The position numbers and the translations under genes were made by a program. Below, piece by piece: positions 9,881 through 19,372 of a stretch of 40,831 nucleotides of DNA; positions within the stretch are counted from its first letter, which is position 1; every line of letters starts with the position of its first letter. The stretch is from Pseudomonas sp. TH10 (GTDB lineage: Bacteria > Pseudomonadota > Gammaproteobacteria > Pseudomonadales > Pseudomonadaceae). Where the stretch lies: assembly GCF_016651255.1 (NCBI RefSeq), contig NZ_JAEKEG010000073.1, forward strand, positions 1-40,831. The letters are read 5' to 3'. Under the pieces are notes generated by a model, which did no database searches, was not told the origin of the DNA, and saw only the letters and a list, made by a program, of their open reading frames with translations.

Positions 9881-10234
9881 TCATTCCGCATCAAGGTTCT
9901 GCGCCAGAAAATCCACCAGCTCGAGCGGACTTCGGCTATCGATTACCTTGTAAATCAGATCACGCTTACTGCGCGGCAACTTCTTGACCACGCTCTTCGC
10001 CGAGGCCCGGACGGCTTCGTCGGTCCCATGGATACGTGCCGCGAGCAGCAGCACGAGCGTGGCGTCTGTGAGGTTCATGGCAAGACCCAAAAAATAGGCA
10101 CCGCAGTGTACCGACTCTTGTCTTTGCCGTACTAGCCCCAACAAAACGATGCCTAGCAGTATCCATATTCCGATTGCCGCGCAAAGGGACACGCGCCAAA
10201 AGGACGGTAAGGGTTGGAAAGGAATGGGGGTCAA
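9881..10234 (-). CDS. hypothetical membrane protein next to the relaxase
   Basis: This is a 117-residue minus-strand protein with an N-terminal membrane span (about residues 14-35, VSLCAAIGIWILLGIVLLGL) and a second hydrophobic stretch at 45-66. The basic C-terminal part (KSVVKKLPRSKRDLIYKVID) is probably cytoplasmic. I do not recognise the family. It is divergent from the relaxase gene, with 63 bases between the starts, so the two may share a control region. Confidence 0.6.
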   Translation of the reverse strand: MTPIPFQPLPSFWRVSLCAAIGIWILLGIVLLGLVRQRQESVHCGAYFLGLAMNLTDATLVLLLAARIHGTDEAVRASAKSVVKKLPRSKRDLIYKVIDSRSPLELVDFLAQNLDAE

Positions 10235-10297
10235 GGGTAAGAGCCCTATCCGAAAAGGCTAAAAGGCCACTGACCCAGCCACTTCCCGGAGGTCACG

Positions 10298-12022
10298 ATG
10301 CTCAGCCTGTTTAGCCGCAAAAGGCAGAAGCCCTCTCCGCCACTGACCGTCAACGTCGCCGAAGGTTACCTGCCCATCGAGTCGGCTCACAGCTTGTTAG
10401 CTGCGGAGCACCGCCGCCAGTTGCTCGATCGCATCTGGCAGTACACCGCCCTCTCCCACGCGCAGTTCATCCAGCTCTATTTAAATCCGATCCATCGCTA
10501 CGCCGAACAGGTCCAGCAACTCCCGGCCAGCGAGACCCACCACCATGCGTATCTCGGCGGTATGCTCGACCATGGACTGGAACTGGTCGCTTGCAGTTTG
10601 AAACTGCGTCAGTCGTATCTGCTTCCCACTGGCGCCGCGCCCGAAGACCAGGCGGCCCAGACCGACGCGTGGTCGGCGGGCATCGCCTATGGCGCGCTGC
10701 TGCATGACATCGGCAAGATCGCCGTGGACCTGCTGGTCGAACGCCAGGATGGCCGTGTTTGGCATCCTTGGCAGGGTGCCCTGGATCAGCCCTACCGTTT
10801 TCGCTACCTCAAAGGTCGGGATTACCATTTGCATGGCGCCGCCGCAGGCTTGCTCTACACACAGATTCTCGACCGCCTGATCCTCGATTGGCTCAGTGGA
10901 TTTCCGTCGCTGTGGGCCAGCCTGCTGTATGTCCTGGCGGGCCAGTACGAACGTGCTGGCGTGCTCGGCGAAGTGGTCATTCAGGCCGACCGCGTCTCCA
11001 CCGCGCAGAACATCGGTGGCAACCCGAGCAAGGCGCTGCAAGCGCCGATTCGTTCGCTGCAACATCACTTGATCAGCGGACTACGCCATCTGGTTCAGCA
11101 CGAGCTGAAACTCAACCAGCCGGGTGCCGCGGGATGGCTGACCCAGGACGCACTCTGGCTGGTCAGCAAGACGGTCACGGACAAGCTGCGAGCCTATCTG
11201 CTGTCGCAAGCGATAGAGGGCATTCCCTCCTCCAACATTGCTGTGTTCGACGAACTGCAATCGCATGGGCTGGTCGAGTCCACAATAGAAGGCAAAGCCA
11301 TCTGGACCGCCCTTGTCGCGCAGGGAAACTGGCAGCAGAGCTTTACCTTTCTGCGCCTTCAACCGGCGTTGATCTGGGGGAACGAAGATCGGCCTGAGCC
11401 TTTCAGCGGAACGGTGAGCGTTGCGGCCGATGATCACCCGACTGAGACTACGGCATCACCAGCGGCGTCCGAGACTGTCAATACAGGATCGCGTCAAAGC
11501 CCATCGCAACCCGATCCCATGGCGATGGAGGATGCCGACTACCTCGACACGTTGTTAGATATGTTCGAGCTGAAAGAGTCTGAGGTCAGCAACGCATCGT
11601 CAGCTGGCACCCTCGAAATCTCAAATCCTTCATCGGACAACCCTGGTCAGGCATTCCTGAATTGGGTCAAGGAGGGCATCCTCAGCCATAAGCTGATCAT
11701 CAATGACAGCAAGGCCAAAATCCACACGGTGTGTGGCAGCGTATTTCTAGTCACACCTGGCCTCTTCCAACGCTACGCGCAGGAGTTTCCTGGTATCTCA
11801 CAGGGGACCGATCAAGAAATTGAAGAATGGCGCTGGGTGCAGAAGCACTTTGAAAAACTGAAGGTTCACAAAAAACGTGAGAATGGTCTAAACATATGGA
11901 CCTGCCAGATCCAAGGCCCCCGCAAGAGGGCAAAACTCAAAGGTTATCTATTAGGAAAAACAGAGCTGCTTTTCGGAACAGTCCCTCCCGATAATCCTTT
12001 TCTCATGCTTGACCCAGAATGA
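10298..12022 (+). CDS. traI: MobH-family ICE relaxase (TraI_2 domain)
   Basis: The relaxase nicks the element at oriT and leads the transferred strand into the recipient. The protein has 574 residues and is intact, a little shorter than the usual 600-650. The N-terminal TraI_2/HD-type domain holds HHHAYLGGMLDHGLE (81-95) and LLHDIGK (134-140), the metal-binding motifs of MobH enzymes. A low-complexity Ser/Thr/Pro linker (about 375-420) leads to a C-terminal domain of the TraI_2_C type from about residue 450. GGAGG precedes the ATG. The last 200 bases are less GC-rich, as if the 3' end had been exchanged. Confidence 0.9.
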   Translation: MLSLFSRKRQKPSPPLTVNVAEGYLPIESAHSLLAAEHRRQLLDRIWQYTALSHAQFIQLYLNPIHRYAEQVQQLPASETHHHAYLGGMLDHGLELVACSLKLRQSYLLPTGAAPEDQAAQTDAWSAGIAYGALLHDIGKIAVDLLVERQDGRVWHPWQGALDQPYRFRYLKGRDYHLHGAAAGLLYTQILDRLILDWLSGFPSLWASLLYVLAGQYERAGVLGEVVIQADRVSTAQNIGGNPSKALQAPIRSLQHHLISGLRHLVQHELKLNQPGAAGWLTQDALWLVSKTVTDKLRAYLLSQAIEGIPSSNIAVFDELQSHGLVESTIEGKAIWTALVAQGNWQQSFTFLRLQPALIWGNEDRPEPFSGTVSVAADDHPTETTASPAASETVNTGSRQSPSQPDPMAMEDADYLDTLLDMFELKESEVSNASSAGTLEISNPSSDNPGQAFLNWVKEGILSHKLIINDSKAKIHTVCGSVFLVTPGLFQRYAQEFPGISQGTDQEIEEWRWVQKHFEKLKVHKKRENGLNIWTCQIQGPRKRAKLKGYLLGKTELLFGTVPPDNPFLMLDPE

Positions 12023-12278
12023 ACATCCAGATATCGCAAAGCCTGCCGATTGTAGCTAGAAAAGGACATTGAGACCGCATTTCTGCTATAGCAAAACCTA
12101 GGTGTTCAGTTAGCGATCAATCCTTTGCATCTCGCATACTTTCGTACCGATGGAGCTGAGCGGACCACTCAGACCGAGAGTTGCGCCAATATCAACGCGG
12201 CATGCAGGCAAGGAGCATTCGAAAACTTAATTAACACCAACTCCCCCGAGCTTATTGCGCGAACCGGACACAGAAATT
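12023..12278. other. non-coding stretch with a start-less open frame
   Basis: A plus-strand frame is open from 12092 to the TAA at 12293-12295 (68 codons, ending SPELIARTGHRNFNLTA) but has no start codon or ribosome-binding site. It may be the end of a lost gene at the junction between ICE backbone and cargo. I cannot name it. Confidence 0.3.
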
Positions 12279-12885
12279 TTAACTTAACCGCGTAAGCTCA
12301 AAATAACCATTGCTATTTTGACTGGTAAAATAGTTACCTCTAAGAACACCACCCTCATGACCATACAGTTTCAATATAGAAGCACCTTCATAGGGGCCTA
12401 CCGAATCGGTACCAGTATTCTTTGGTATTACCCTATAAAAATAATAAAGCATCGGCCTAGAGGAGTTAATATCCTTAATAGTTTTTACAACAAGAGTTTC
12501 CGAGTCCGAGCCTTCGGAATGGACCTCCATGCTAACGCCAAACAAGCTCTGCTTAATGCTAGCTTCAGCCTCAACAGCTCCATCCTCCCCATTTCGTGTC
12601 CATTTTATTTCCATTTTATTTCCATTTTCCACTGGCCATTCAGATCAGGAAATAGCCATTCATTCAGTACTGGATATCGGGCCCAAATTTTTTTCCAAAA
12701 AAATTCGCAGTCAAAAACAAAAGTCCTTCCAACAGCAAAGCACCACCAAACACAACCCTAAACGCCGCCTGCAGGGAAGCTTCTACACCACATACAAACA
12801 TGATAAAGACTATCAGTGTTACGAAAGCAGCATAAAGTTTTCCAACGAGCACCATAGCTTTAAGCGGGGATAACGTAGAAAACAT
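12279..12885 (-). CDS. Cap15-like effector: two TM helices plus beta-barrel (2TM-beta), two frameshifts
   Basis: Cap15-type effectors are inner-membrane proteins whose beta-barrel binds a cyclic nucleotide, after which they break the membrane. Residues 9-33 and 38-62 are hydrophobic helices. The next frame reads WARYPVLNEWLFPDLNGQWK, the hallmark PDLNGxW entry to the barrel. The rest, from EIKWTRNGEDG through SIKQSLFGVSM and YEGASILKLYG to FELTRLS, is strand-rich. Two changes break it. One A is missing from the plus-strand run 12697-12703, which looks like sequencing error. An 11-bp tandem duplication at 12602-12623 removes the frame after EIKW. The repaired length is about 198 residues, normal for the family. 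The ATG follows the upstream stop directly (TAAATG). This stretch is AT-rich compared with its neighbours. Confidence 0.75.
12602..12630. repeat. 11-bp tandem duplication inside the 2TM-beta gene
   Basis: The unit ATTTTATTTCC occurs at 12602-12612 and 12613-12623, followed by a partial third copy at 12624-12630. With only one unit the effector frame reads straight through NGQWKMEIKWTRNGED, so the second copy is the lesion. Confidence 0.85.
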
Positions 12886-13317
12886 TTACAGCTCCTCAAA
12901 ATGGATTTCGCGACCGTTTTCAAAAATTGCTATACCCAATGTAGGCGTAGCGATCCCAATCATTTTCACTCCTGGTAATACAGAGCCAAACAGCGCAGCA
13001 AGATACCTTCCTCCAAAACGGCGCTCACGTTTCAATTCGACCCCTCAACGATTGGGGGAGAAAAGTACTGCGCAACGCCTGAAAGCAATAGATCGGTAGT
13101 TAACAAATGAAAACCATCGTGTAGATCATTGTGTGAATGGGAAATTTCGGCCAAAACCTCTGCTGTGTCAGCCTGATCTGGAATTATCGGATCGACGCGC
13201 GAGTGGAAACACAGGAAGATTGGCGTCATTTTCCTGAACTATGACACCAAGACCTGAGAAATCTTGCCCGGAAAACGCCACTACCCTTTTAAGCAAGTCA
13301 ACTAATTGCTCCAACAT
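12886..13317 (-). CDS. DAC-like (diadenylate cyclase fold) protein, two frameshifts
   Basis: The repaired protein has about 144 residues, the size of a bare DAC/DisA_N domain. It starts MLEQLVDLLKRVVAFSGQDF; the middle reads HSHNDLHDGFHLLTTDLLL, aligning with the DGA motif; the end reads RFGGRYLAALFGSVLPG then IGIATPTLGIAIFENGREI, aligning with the RHR motif and the closing strands. The motifs are altered (DGF for DGA, GRY for the TRHR region), so it may bind rather than make nucleotides. Frame changes occur near 13195 (+1 or -2) and at the C run 13041-13044 (one lost). It is directly coupled to the 2TM-beta gene. Pseudomonas is not known to use c-di-AMP. The fold assignment is from motifs by eye, not a search. 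Confidence 0.55.
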
Positions 13318-13363
13318 AAGACACTACTCATATGGAAAATATTAATACAGCTTAAACACTGTC

Positions 13364-13392
13364 CTGCCTCACCGGATGGCACTATGAGGCAG
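13364..13392. repeat. inverted repeat between the JAB and DAC-like genes
   Basis: CTGCCTCA (13364-13371) pairs with TGAGGCAG (13385-13392) around a 13-base loop. It lies in the 131-bp gap upstream of the DAC-like start and could attenuate read-through from the JAB gene. There is no T tract on either side. Confidence 0.4.
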
Positions 13393-13448
13393 CCCCCTGC
13401 AGGAGCGTTTGTCGCCTCCCAGTTGCATGCATGTATTCAAAATGCAAA

Positions 13449-13859
13449 TCATACGCCCCACTTTAGTGCCAGTAACAGTCTACGATCACAGCGCAGGAGT
13501 TGCCATTCGTGCAGGTCGATCGAGGATGGACTGGACTGATCCTGCGGATAGGTGTGCCATTCGCCAATATATCTGATAAGACCATTGCTTTCGCTCCATC
13601 GTCGACGAGCTATACCTTGGTGTCGATATGGCATGCGCTCGAAGAAATACTGAAATCGTCGATCCCAGAAGCTGGGTTCCGTCGCCAGGATTTCCAAATG
13701 AGTCCCACGTACGTGCCCAAGTAAAATGCCACCTGCCTCACTGGACTCCTCACCTTCCTGAACATACCTCGAAAACACTTCAAGCGGCTGTGCAGAGAGA
13801 GCAACCAGTTGCTGAGTCGCAGGGTCGACCCATGTGTTTACAAACTGCATGCAGGACAT
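13449..13859 (-). CDS. cap3: Cap3-like JAB/JAMM isopeptidase with an altered metal site
   Basis: Cap3 removes the CD-NTase conjugate made by Cap2 in type II CBASS. This 136-residue protein has the JAB layout: Glu in SSEAGGILLG, then GEWHTYPQDQSSPSSIDLHEW-like sequence in place of the usual GEWHTHP...S..D. The second His of the HxH zinc site is Tyr (codon at 13548-13550), which should abolish or weaken zinc binding. The ATG lies one base after the stop of the E1 remnant (TAGgATG), the usual cap2-cap3 coupling. The frame is intact. No CD-NTase of a type II system lies nearby, so its present role is unclear. Confidence 0.75.
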   Translation of the reverse strand: MSCMQFVNTWVDPATQQLVALSAQPLEVFSRYVQEGEESSEAGGILLGHVRGTHLEILATEPSFWDRRFQYFFERMPYRHQGIARRRWSESNGLIRYIGEWHTYPQDQSSPSSIDLHEWQLLRCDRRLLLALKWGV

Positions 13860-13860
13860 C

Positions 13861-14310
13861 CTAATCGAGCCAGTGGGGTACAGTCGTGCGTCGCTCCCGT
13901 GTGCACCGGGCTGAGCACGCGAGTGGACAGTGCAGGCTAAGGATTCTGCTTCCCCATGCAAGAGCCGCAGCCAGGCCGAGGCTGGCCGCCCGAATCGAGA
14001 CGGAAGCAGAAAGCGGAACGTAAAGCCCCTCACAGCCTTGGCCGGCGAAAAATAGGTTCTACCCCCCTTCGATGGAGATGAAGTGCTGCTCGCGATTGTA
14101 GTCGCTGAGGCAGCGATAACAGCGCTCTCCTTGATGCTGCGTGAGCAATGGACGCATCGCTAAACCTGCGCCCTCGATCCACACCTGGAACAGGGCTGTG
14201 CTCTTTTCTCAGTGGGCAGCGTGCGTGCCCACACACGATATTCATTCAGTGGTCCACGGGGTGCTCGCAGGGAAGGAGGTATGCCTGCGATTCGCATGAA
14301 TCTACCGGCG
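13861..14310 (-). pseudogene. cap2: C-terminal remnant of a Cap2-type E1 (ThiF) enzyme
   Basis: The frames combine to PLNEYRVWARTLPTEK, then STALFQVWIEGAGLAMRPLL, GERCYRCLSDYNREQHFISI, and after a TAG (14059-14061) NLFFAGQGCEGLYVPLSASV to the stop at 13861. These are the crossover, CxxC-like and terminal helix regions of the E1 half of Cap2. The E2 domain, catalytic cysteine and nucleotide-binding Rossmann part, about 450 residues, are absent; the sequence upstream belongs to the end of another gene. One A missing near 14204 explains one shift, but the TAG does not fit a homopolymer error. The 5' limit is approximate. Confidence 0.6.
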
Positions 14311-17300
14311 TCACTCCTGTGGCATTTTGAGATGTGACTGTAGCCGACCGGAATCTCATGTTCAGCAGAATGTGATAAAAGACCACTTCTCGCGGGCCCC
14401 GCCACCGTCGCTCCATGCCCAGCCATAAGTTGTCCGAGGCGTGCAGTACTTCCACTCCAACACCATTGCTTGGATGGTTCTTGGTGTATCCGCTGTGGTC
14501 TCGGGCAGCAACGAGTTCAGCGTACCCCCGGATCAGCGACCTAAAATCAATGACGTCACAGTAGGCTGCGATGAATACTGGACTGAGCGACTCGGGATCA
14601 TAGCCCTCAATTTTATCCAGGTGTGTGGTGATGACCGTTACATCTGTGGAAAACAGCCGAAATGCCTCGAAGATGGCTATGCGCCTGTTTTTCGAATCCC
14701 TGATAGATCCGTCAATCTCTCCCGGGCTCTTACCAGAAGGAGATTCACCACCACGCGCCTGGTCGTTGATACCAACACGTACCTCTGCCATCCGCTTGTT
14801 GAATAGCGAGGTAAACCAGTCGTTAATCAGGTCTTCCTTGGTGATTCGGAAGCTGGCAGTTTCGTTCGATTCTACGGAGTGGAGTTGCAGGTTCTTTTGC
14901 GAAACACCAGCTCCTGTGCTACCTCCAACATGGCCCTCTGCAGGAACTCGTGCGGAAGTAACCCTTGGCCGACGATAGCCACGTAATCCTTGAAATCCTT
15001 AGAGACGATCTGTGTGTAGTGCTTGGTCAGTTGAAGGTCAGTGCGCTGCGAGTCTTCGTTCACAATTTGGATTAGCTGCGAAAGGGAGCGATCGGCCGGT
15101 GATGCTTCAACGAGTTGATTAATCAGGTCGTTTAGCCCCAAGCCTTCCGGAATCTGTGGATTCAGTTCGCAGTAGCGGTTGAAGATCTGCTGGGCGATCA
15201 GCGGCTCGTTCCGCTCAATAAGCGCCATGCAATAGGGCCCTAGAATTTCCGCCTGTACCTGCTGCTCAGTACTGAGCTTTGACCAGAAAACATCGATGTC
15301 CTGAGCTTGTCGGAGCTGACGATAACCTTCCAAGATCGTCGCGACCCAAGGTGCCGGCATGAGGTCGGGCTCGGTGTCTCCGAGACTTGCCATGAATTGC
15401 GCTAACGCGTATCGAATCTGGGAGGTGTCGGACGCCCCATAATGGACAGCCAGACGGCTCTTAAACAGCAGAAAGCTGTGAATATCATGCTTCGTCTCCT
15501 TATAGAGCGCCTCCATGATACTGACGCACCTTTGCGGCTTGGTGTCGCAGAAAGCCGCAGCTGTGATGTAACGCTTGAACACCTCACATTCATGGCGCTG
15601 AGCGCGCTCCTCTTGTTCATCGAGGTTGGAATGTTGCTCAAAAGGTACAGGGTGGTGACGCGCGGCCTCGGCGAACTGCTCAGGTTCGTCTTTTAAGGTC
15701 TCCAGCAGTTCTAATAGCTCGAATTTGTATTCGTAGGTCAACCAGACTCTACGGGCCCGCAGAATGTGAGGGTTGCGAGTGCTGACGAAGCGCTCTTGCG
15801 CCAAGAATGCCTTAGCAGACGTAATCAGCTTGAGGGCCATTGCGGTATTGCCATAATTACAGGCTGAGGTAAAAGCCTGCTCGATTCCTTGAAGTCCCAG
15901 GTCTTCCGCTTCCTGCGGTTCATGAGCAGCAATAATGCGTTGCACATGCTCCGCACGAGCGATCGCCGAACAGTGCTCGAGGAGAACGAACAACTGGTCA
16001 ACCGGTATGAGCGGCCCACAGCGATCAAGCAGATCCTCGAACAGGGAGTCTGGGAAAGAGTTGGCATAGGAACAGAAGTGTCGCCACAGATCGTACTCAT
16101 CCCTGTAAAACGCACTGTCAAACAGATATGTAGCCTCCTCACGGGGGCCAAATCCCAGGGTGCGTACGATCTCAGCGACCCGCTCCCTGACACGCTCCCA
16201 ACCGTCGACTTTCTGAGCGCGCCCCACCTGCAGCAGTACTTGTAGATACTGTCGGATGGCAGCTCCGACGGCAAAATTGTACTTATGCGAGTAAGAGAGC
16301 CGCTCCGACCACCTGTTGCAGGTACCGGAAAACGCGAGCAGCGGACGCACACCCTCGCTGCCAATTAGCTTGTGCCAGGGCAGAGCAGCGAAGAATTCGC
16401 TAGGCTGCAGCGTTCGCTGCTGGCCAGCCAAGTTTGCAGAGAATTCCGCTCGATAATAGCTCAGTAATGCGATTTGGATGGTTTCTAGTAAGTTATCTGA
16501 AGCATCAATGCTGGCTGTGGGGACATGCTCGAGCAACCAGAAACCCAGTAGATACTGATGGTGGCCTGGTTGCTGAAGCTCGTCTGCGCTTCGGTGAGTC
16601 GTAAGTTGGCGGACGTAGGCCTGACCGAGTTGACGGATCTGCTGTGGCTGGAGGCGTTCTAGCAGTCCTAGAAGGAATTGATACTCCAAGGTTTGTGAGA
16701 GTTTACTCGTGTGCAGGTAACAACGATCACCCAAAAAGTCTATCGCGTTGAGCAAGCGCTCGCCTACGTCAGGAATTTTTGCCAACGCACGAAGGTATTC
16801 ATCACAGACCAAGTGCTGGAAAACCTTGTCGAGGTACCCACCCAGCGCTGGACTGTCTTGGTTTCCCTGGCTGAAGCGCTTCTGTGCGAGATGGAACAGG
16901 GCAATGTCGCATGTGTCCGCCCTTGACAGTAGGAACGCTAGGTAGCCGGCAATGTCGTACTCGGGCACTGCATTGAAAAGCAAGTATTTCAAGGTAGGAC
17001 GCGTCGTAGCGAGATCCAGTAGGGATTCGGCAATTCCCCACGAAAAGAGTTGTTGGCCGTCGATACCCACGCTGACTTCGATGGAGCTCGCGATTAACCA
17101 ACTATAAAAGCCATCAACAGTTCGCCAATGTTTGAATCGCTGTCCCAGGCATACGAACTGCAGGGCATCCGAGTGATCTTCGGGGGACACAGGATAGGCA
17201 TTATTCAACGTTGCCAAGGTCAGTCGCTCACATGGAGTCACTTCATGTTGTTTCTCTTTGGCAATTTCTTCGGAACCAATGCTGACGTGCATCGTGATCT

Positions 17301-18326
17301 GTACTGGCGTGATGAGACTGGAAAAACTGTGCTCGTTCCAAGCTTGCTTGAGCAAAGTTGTCATTGATCCATGTAGTGAGACGTCGTCGGCTAGATGCGC
17401 CACCAATTGATCAGCAAACTCACGCTGCTCCGCGTTGCCCAATTGCTCCCAGATGACCGGCATAGCCCATCTGCAGTGCGTCCGCAAGCACCACAACCAG
17501 TGCTCGAATGCCTGCCTTGGCGCTAGCACTTCTCGTAGCACTTGCCATAAGTAGGTGCAGACCAATGAGTCGAAGTTTTGATTGCCTGGTGTCGAAACAA
17601 AGTTCCCGTCTTCAACCCGTAATTGCGGAAGCAGCTCGGCGATGGGGGAGATTCCGGCGAGTGGCAGCAACCGCGCTTCGAGCTCCCCAACCGGCAAAGT
17701 GAAGTGGGGTGGATAGTAGCCGTCGCTACCATCCCGAATGGCTTTTAGAAATTCTACGGTCTGTATAAGCGGCCTCAGGCTGGGATCTACGACCTCAACG
17801 TTCCGTACACTCTGGCAGTGAACCACGCACCAGCCGGCGATGAAGGACACTAGGCCGTGCTCTTCAAGCAAAGCTAGCTGGATTTGGACTGCTGGCTGCG
17901 GCGGCTCACTATCCGCACGAGGCCAAGTCATTCGTCCATCTAGTAAGGCTTCGACTGTAGTTCGGTCAAGTGGGGGCGTGGCCAACTTGGCATGCGCAAA
18001 GAAGATGGCCAGTGCCTTGGACTGGACGTGGTCCGTGTACTCATAGCACTCAGGTCGACGCCTGTGCGTAGCATACCCGTCCAGCATGGATGAAAGGTGC
18101 CACCAGTTCGACGAAAAGTTATGCATTCCGAGTCAGGATCCGATGCGATTGGGTTCAGTCCGGTAGCTAAGCCTGCATTATGGTGGTGCGCATTGTCCGC
18201 GAACAAGCACGATTGGGAGACGTCCTCAAACCGAACGGCAGCCCCAACCACCTCTGTTCCTAAAGATAACTTCCAATCAACTTGCCAAGATCGGCCGATG
18301 CATACTAACGAGTGGCTGGTGACCAT
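14246..18326 (-). CDS. large helical-repeat protein with nuclease-like C-terminal domain, two frameshifts
   Basis: The repaired product is about 1,360 residues. An ATG at 18326 opens a frame (MVTSHSLVCIGRSWQVDWKL) that joins the main one at the A run 18114-18117, giving ITFSSNWWHLSSMLDGYA. From there it is almost wholly helical, with repeated Leu/Ala helices and no Walker A. At 14895-14898 one more A-T pair joins the C-terminal region: FRITKEDLINDW, then SGKSPGEIDGSIRD and IAIFEAFRL. This GEID...FEAF pattern resembles a PD-(D/E)xK nuclease core. The end at 14246 is uncertain because it runs into the cap2 remnant. I do not know its family by name. Position among immune genes suggests a sensor-effector protein. 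Confidence 0.6.
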
Positions 18327-18517
18327 ACCGGGGTAGACCAATTTCTAAGCAAGACCGTAGCGCTTAACGCTGAGGGCGTCGCCAGGGTCACACCAGGTAA
18401 ATACCCGCAAGCGGTCACCGATTTGCTGCCCAAAGACATGGGGAACGCCAATGGTCAAATTGTCCCACGACATTGGAGAGATATGAGCTACGAATGATCG
18501 TTGGAAGACTCGGTCTT

Positions 18518-19372
18518 TCAATCCTCAAAAGGTCGCCATACCGAAGCTGATCGCGGCAAATAGAGTAGAGATAGGACGTAATCATACTGGTCTGAAGACA
18601 CCTTCATCTCCCGAACCGCAGTTCCTACATCAGCGTGAGGAAACCAAATTTTGCAGGCAGTTCGATGCCTCGACGTTCATGCTTCACTCCAGGTGCGACG
18701 GCAAGGGAGCCAGCAGGCACGGGGACAGCTTGTTTTCGCGTCCGAAAAAAGCACCTGCACGAGCTGCTTGGCGGCTCGAAAACGCCCACTGCATGTAGCC
18801 GTCGCGCGATAAGACAAGGACCGCATTTTCTTCGGTGTATTGAATCCATTTCAACACTGCTGCGGTCAGCGAAACACCATATCGATCTGCACAGTGCCCG
18901 AGCAATTCAAGGTCGACAACAGTTGTGACTTGCGCTCGGAAATCGTCCAAAGGCATAAGTAGGTAAGAGGAAAACAGATCAGCTTGCGCCTCGATCGTTT
19001 TCTCTTCCCAGTCAAGCATGTCGTCATTACTGCACTGGAATCCCTCGCGGGTGTGACGGTGCAGAATGTAGTGACCCAGCTCATGAGCTTGTGTGAACCG
19101 GATCCGGCCTGGTGATGCCATCGCACTATTGAACAGAAGCATCCATTTCTTACGCTCATCGTCCGGAAACAGTGCACCGTCGAAGCTCTTAATATCGACA
19201 GGCGTGACCTCGGTGATGGGGTCGGGCCAGCCGAAAATGTTGGCAGCCTCCAGCGCGAGCATCGGCACATCGATGGGGAATCTGTGCCCACCGTGCTTAT
19301 CACAAAAAAATCTACGATTTTGGATAGGCGATTCGCCGCCTTCTGAGGTGTCCATACCTGCTCGTCGCTCAT
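18518..19372 (-). CDS. capP: CapP-like ImmA/IrrE metallopeptidase, three frameshifts
   Basis: CapP is a zinc peptidase that cleaves the repressor CapH to turn on CBASS transcription. The HExxH site is in RIRFTQAHELGHYILHRH, followed by EAQADLFSSYLLMP, the third-ligand helix of ImmA proteins. It starts MSDEQVWTPQKAANRLSKI at 19372; the ATG shares a base with the capH stop (TGATG). T-run losses at 19304-19310, 18745-18750 and 18646-18648 (plus-strand A runs) break the frame. Adding them gives one protein of about 285 residues ending SDQYDYVLSLLYLPRSASVW to 18518, a normal ImmA-like tail. All three are homopolymer losses. Confidence 0.82.

Noticed and set aside
12886..13317. The DAC-like gene as a Panoptes mCpol polymerase
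   Set aside because: No GGDD-like palm-domain motif is visible; the order of the DGF and GRYLAA motifs fits a DAC fold better.
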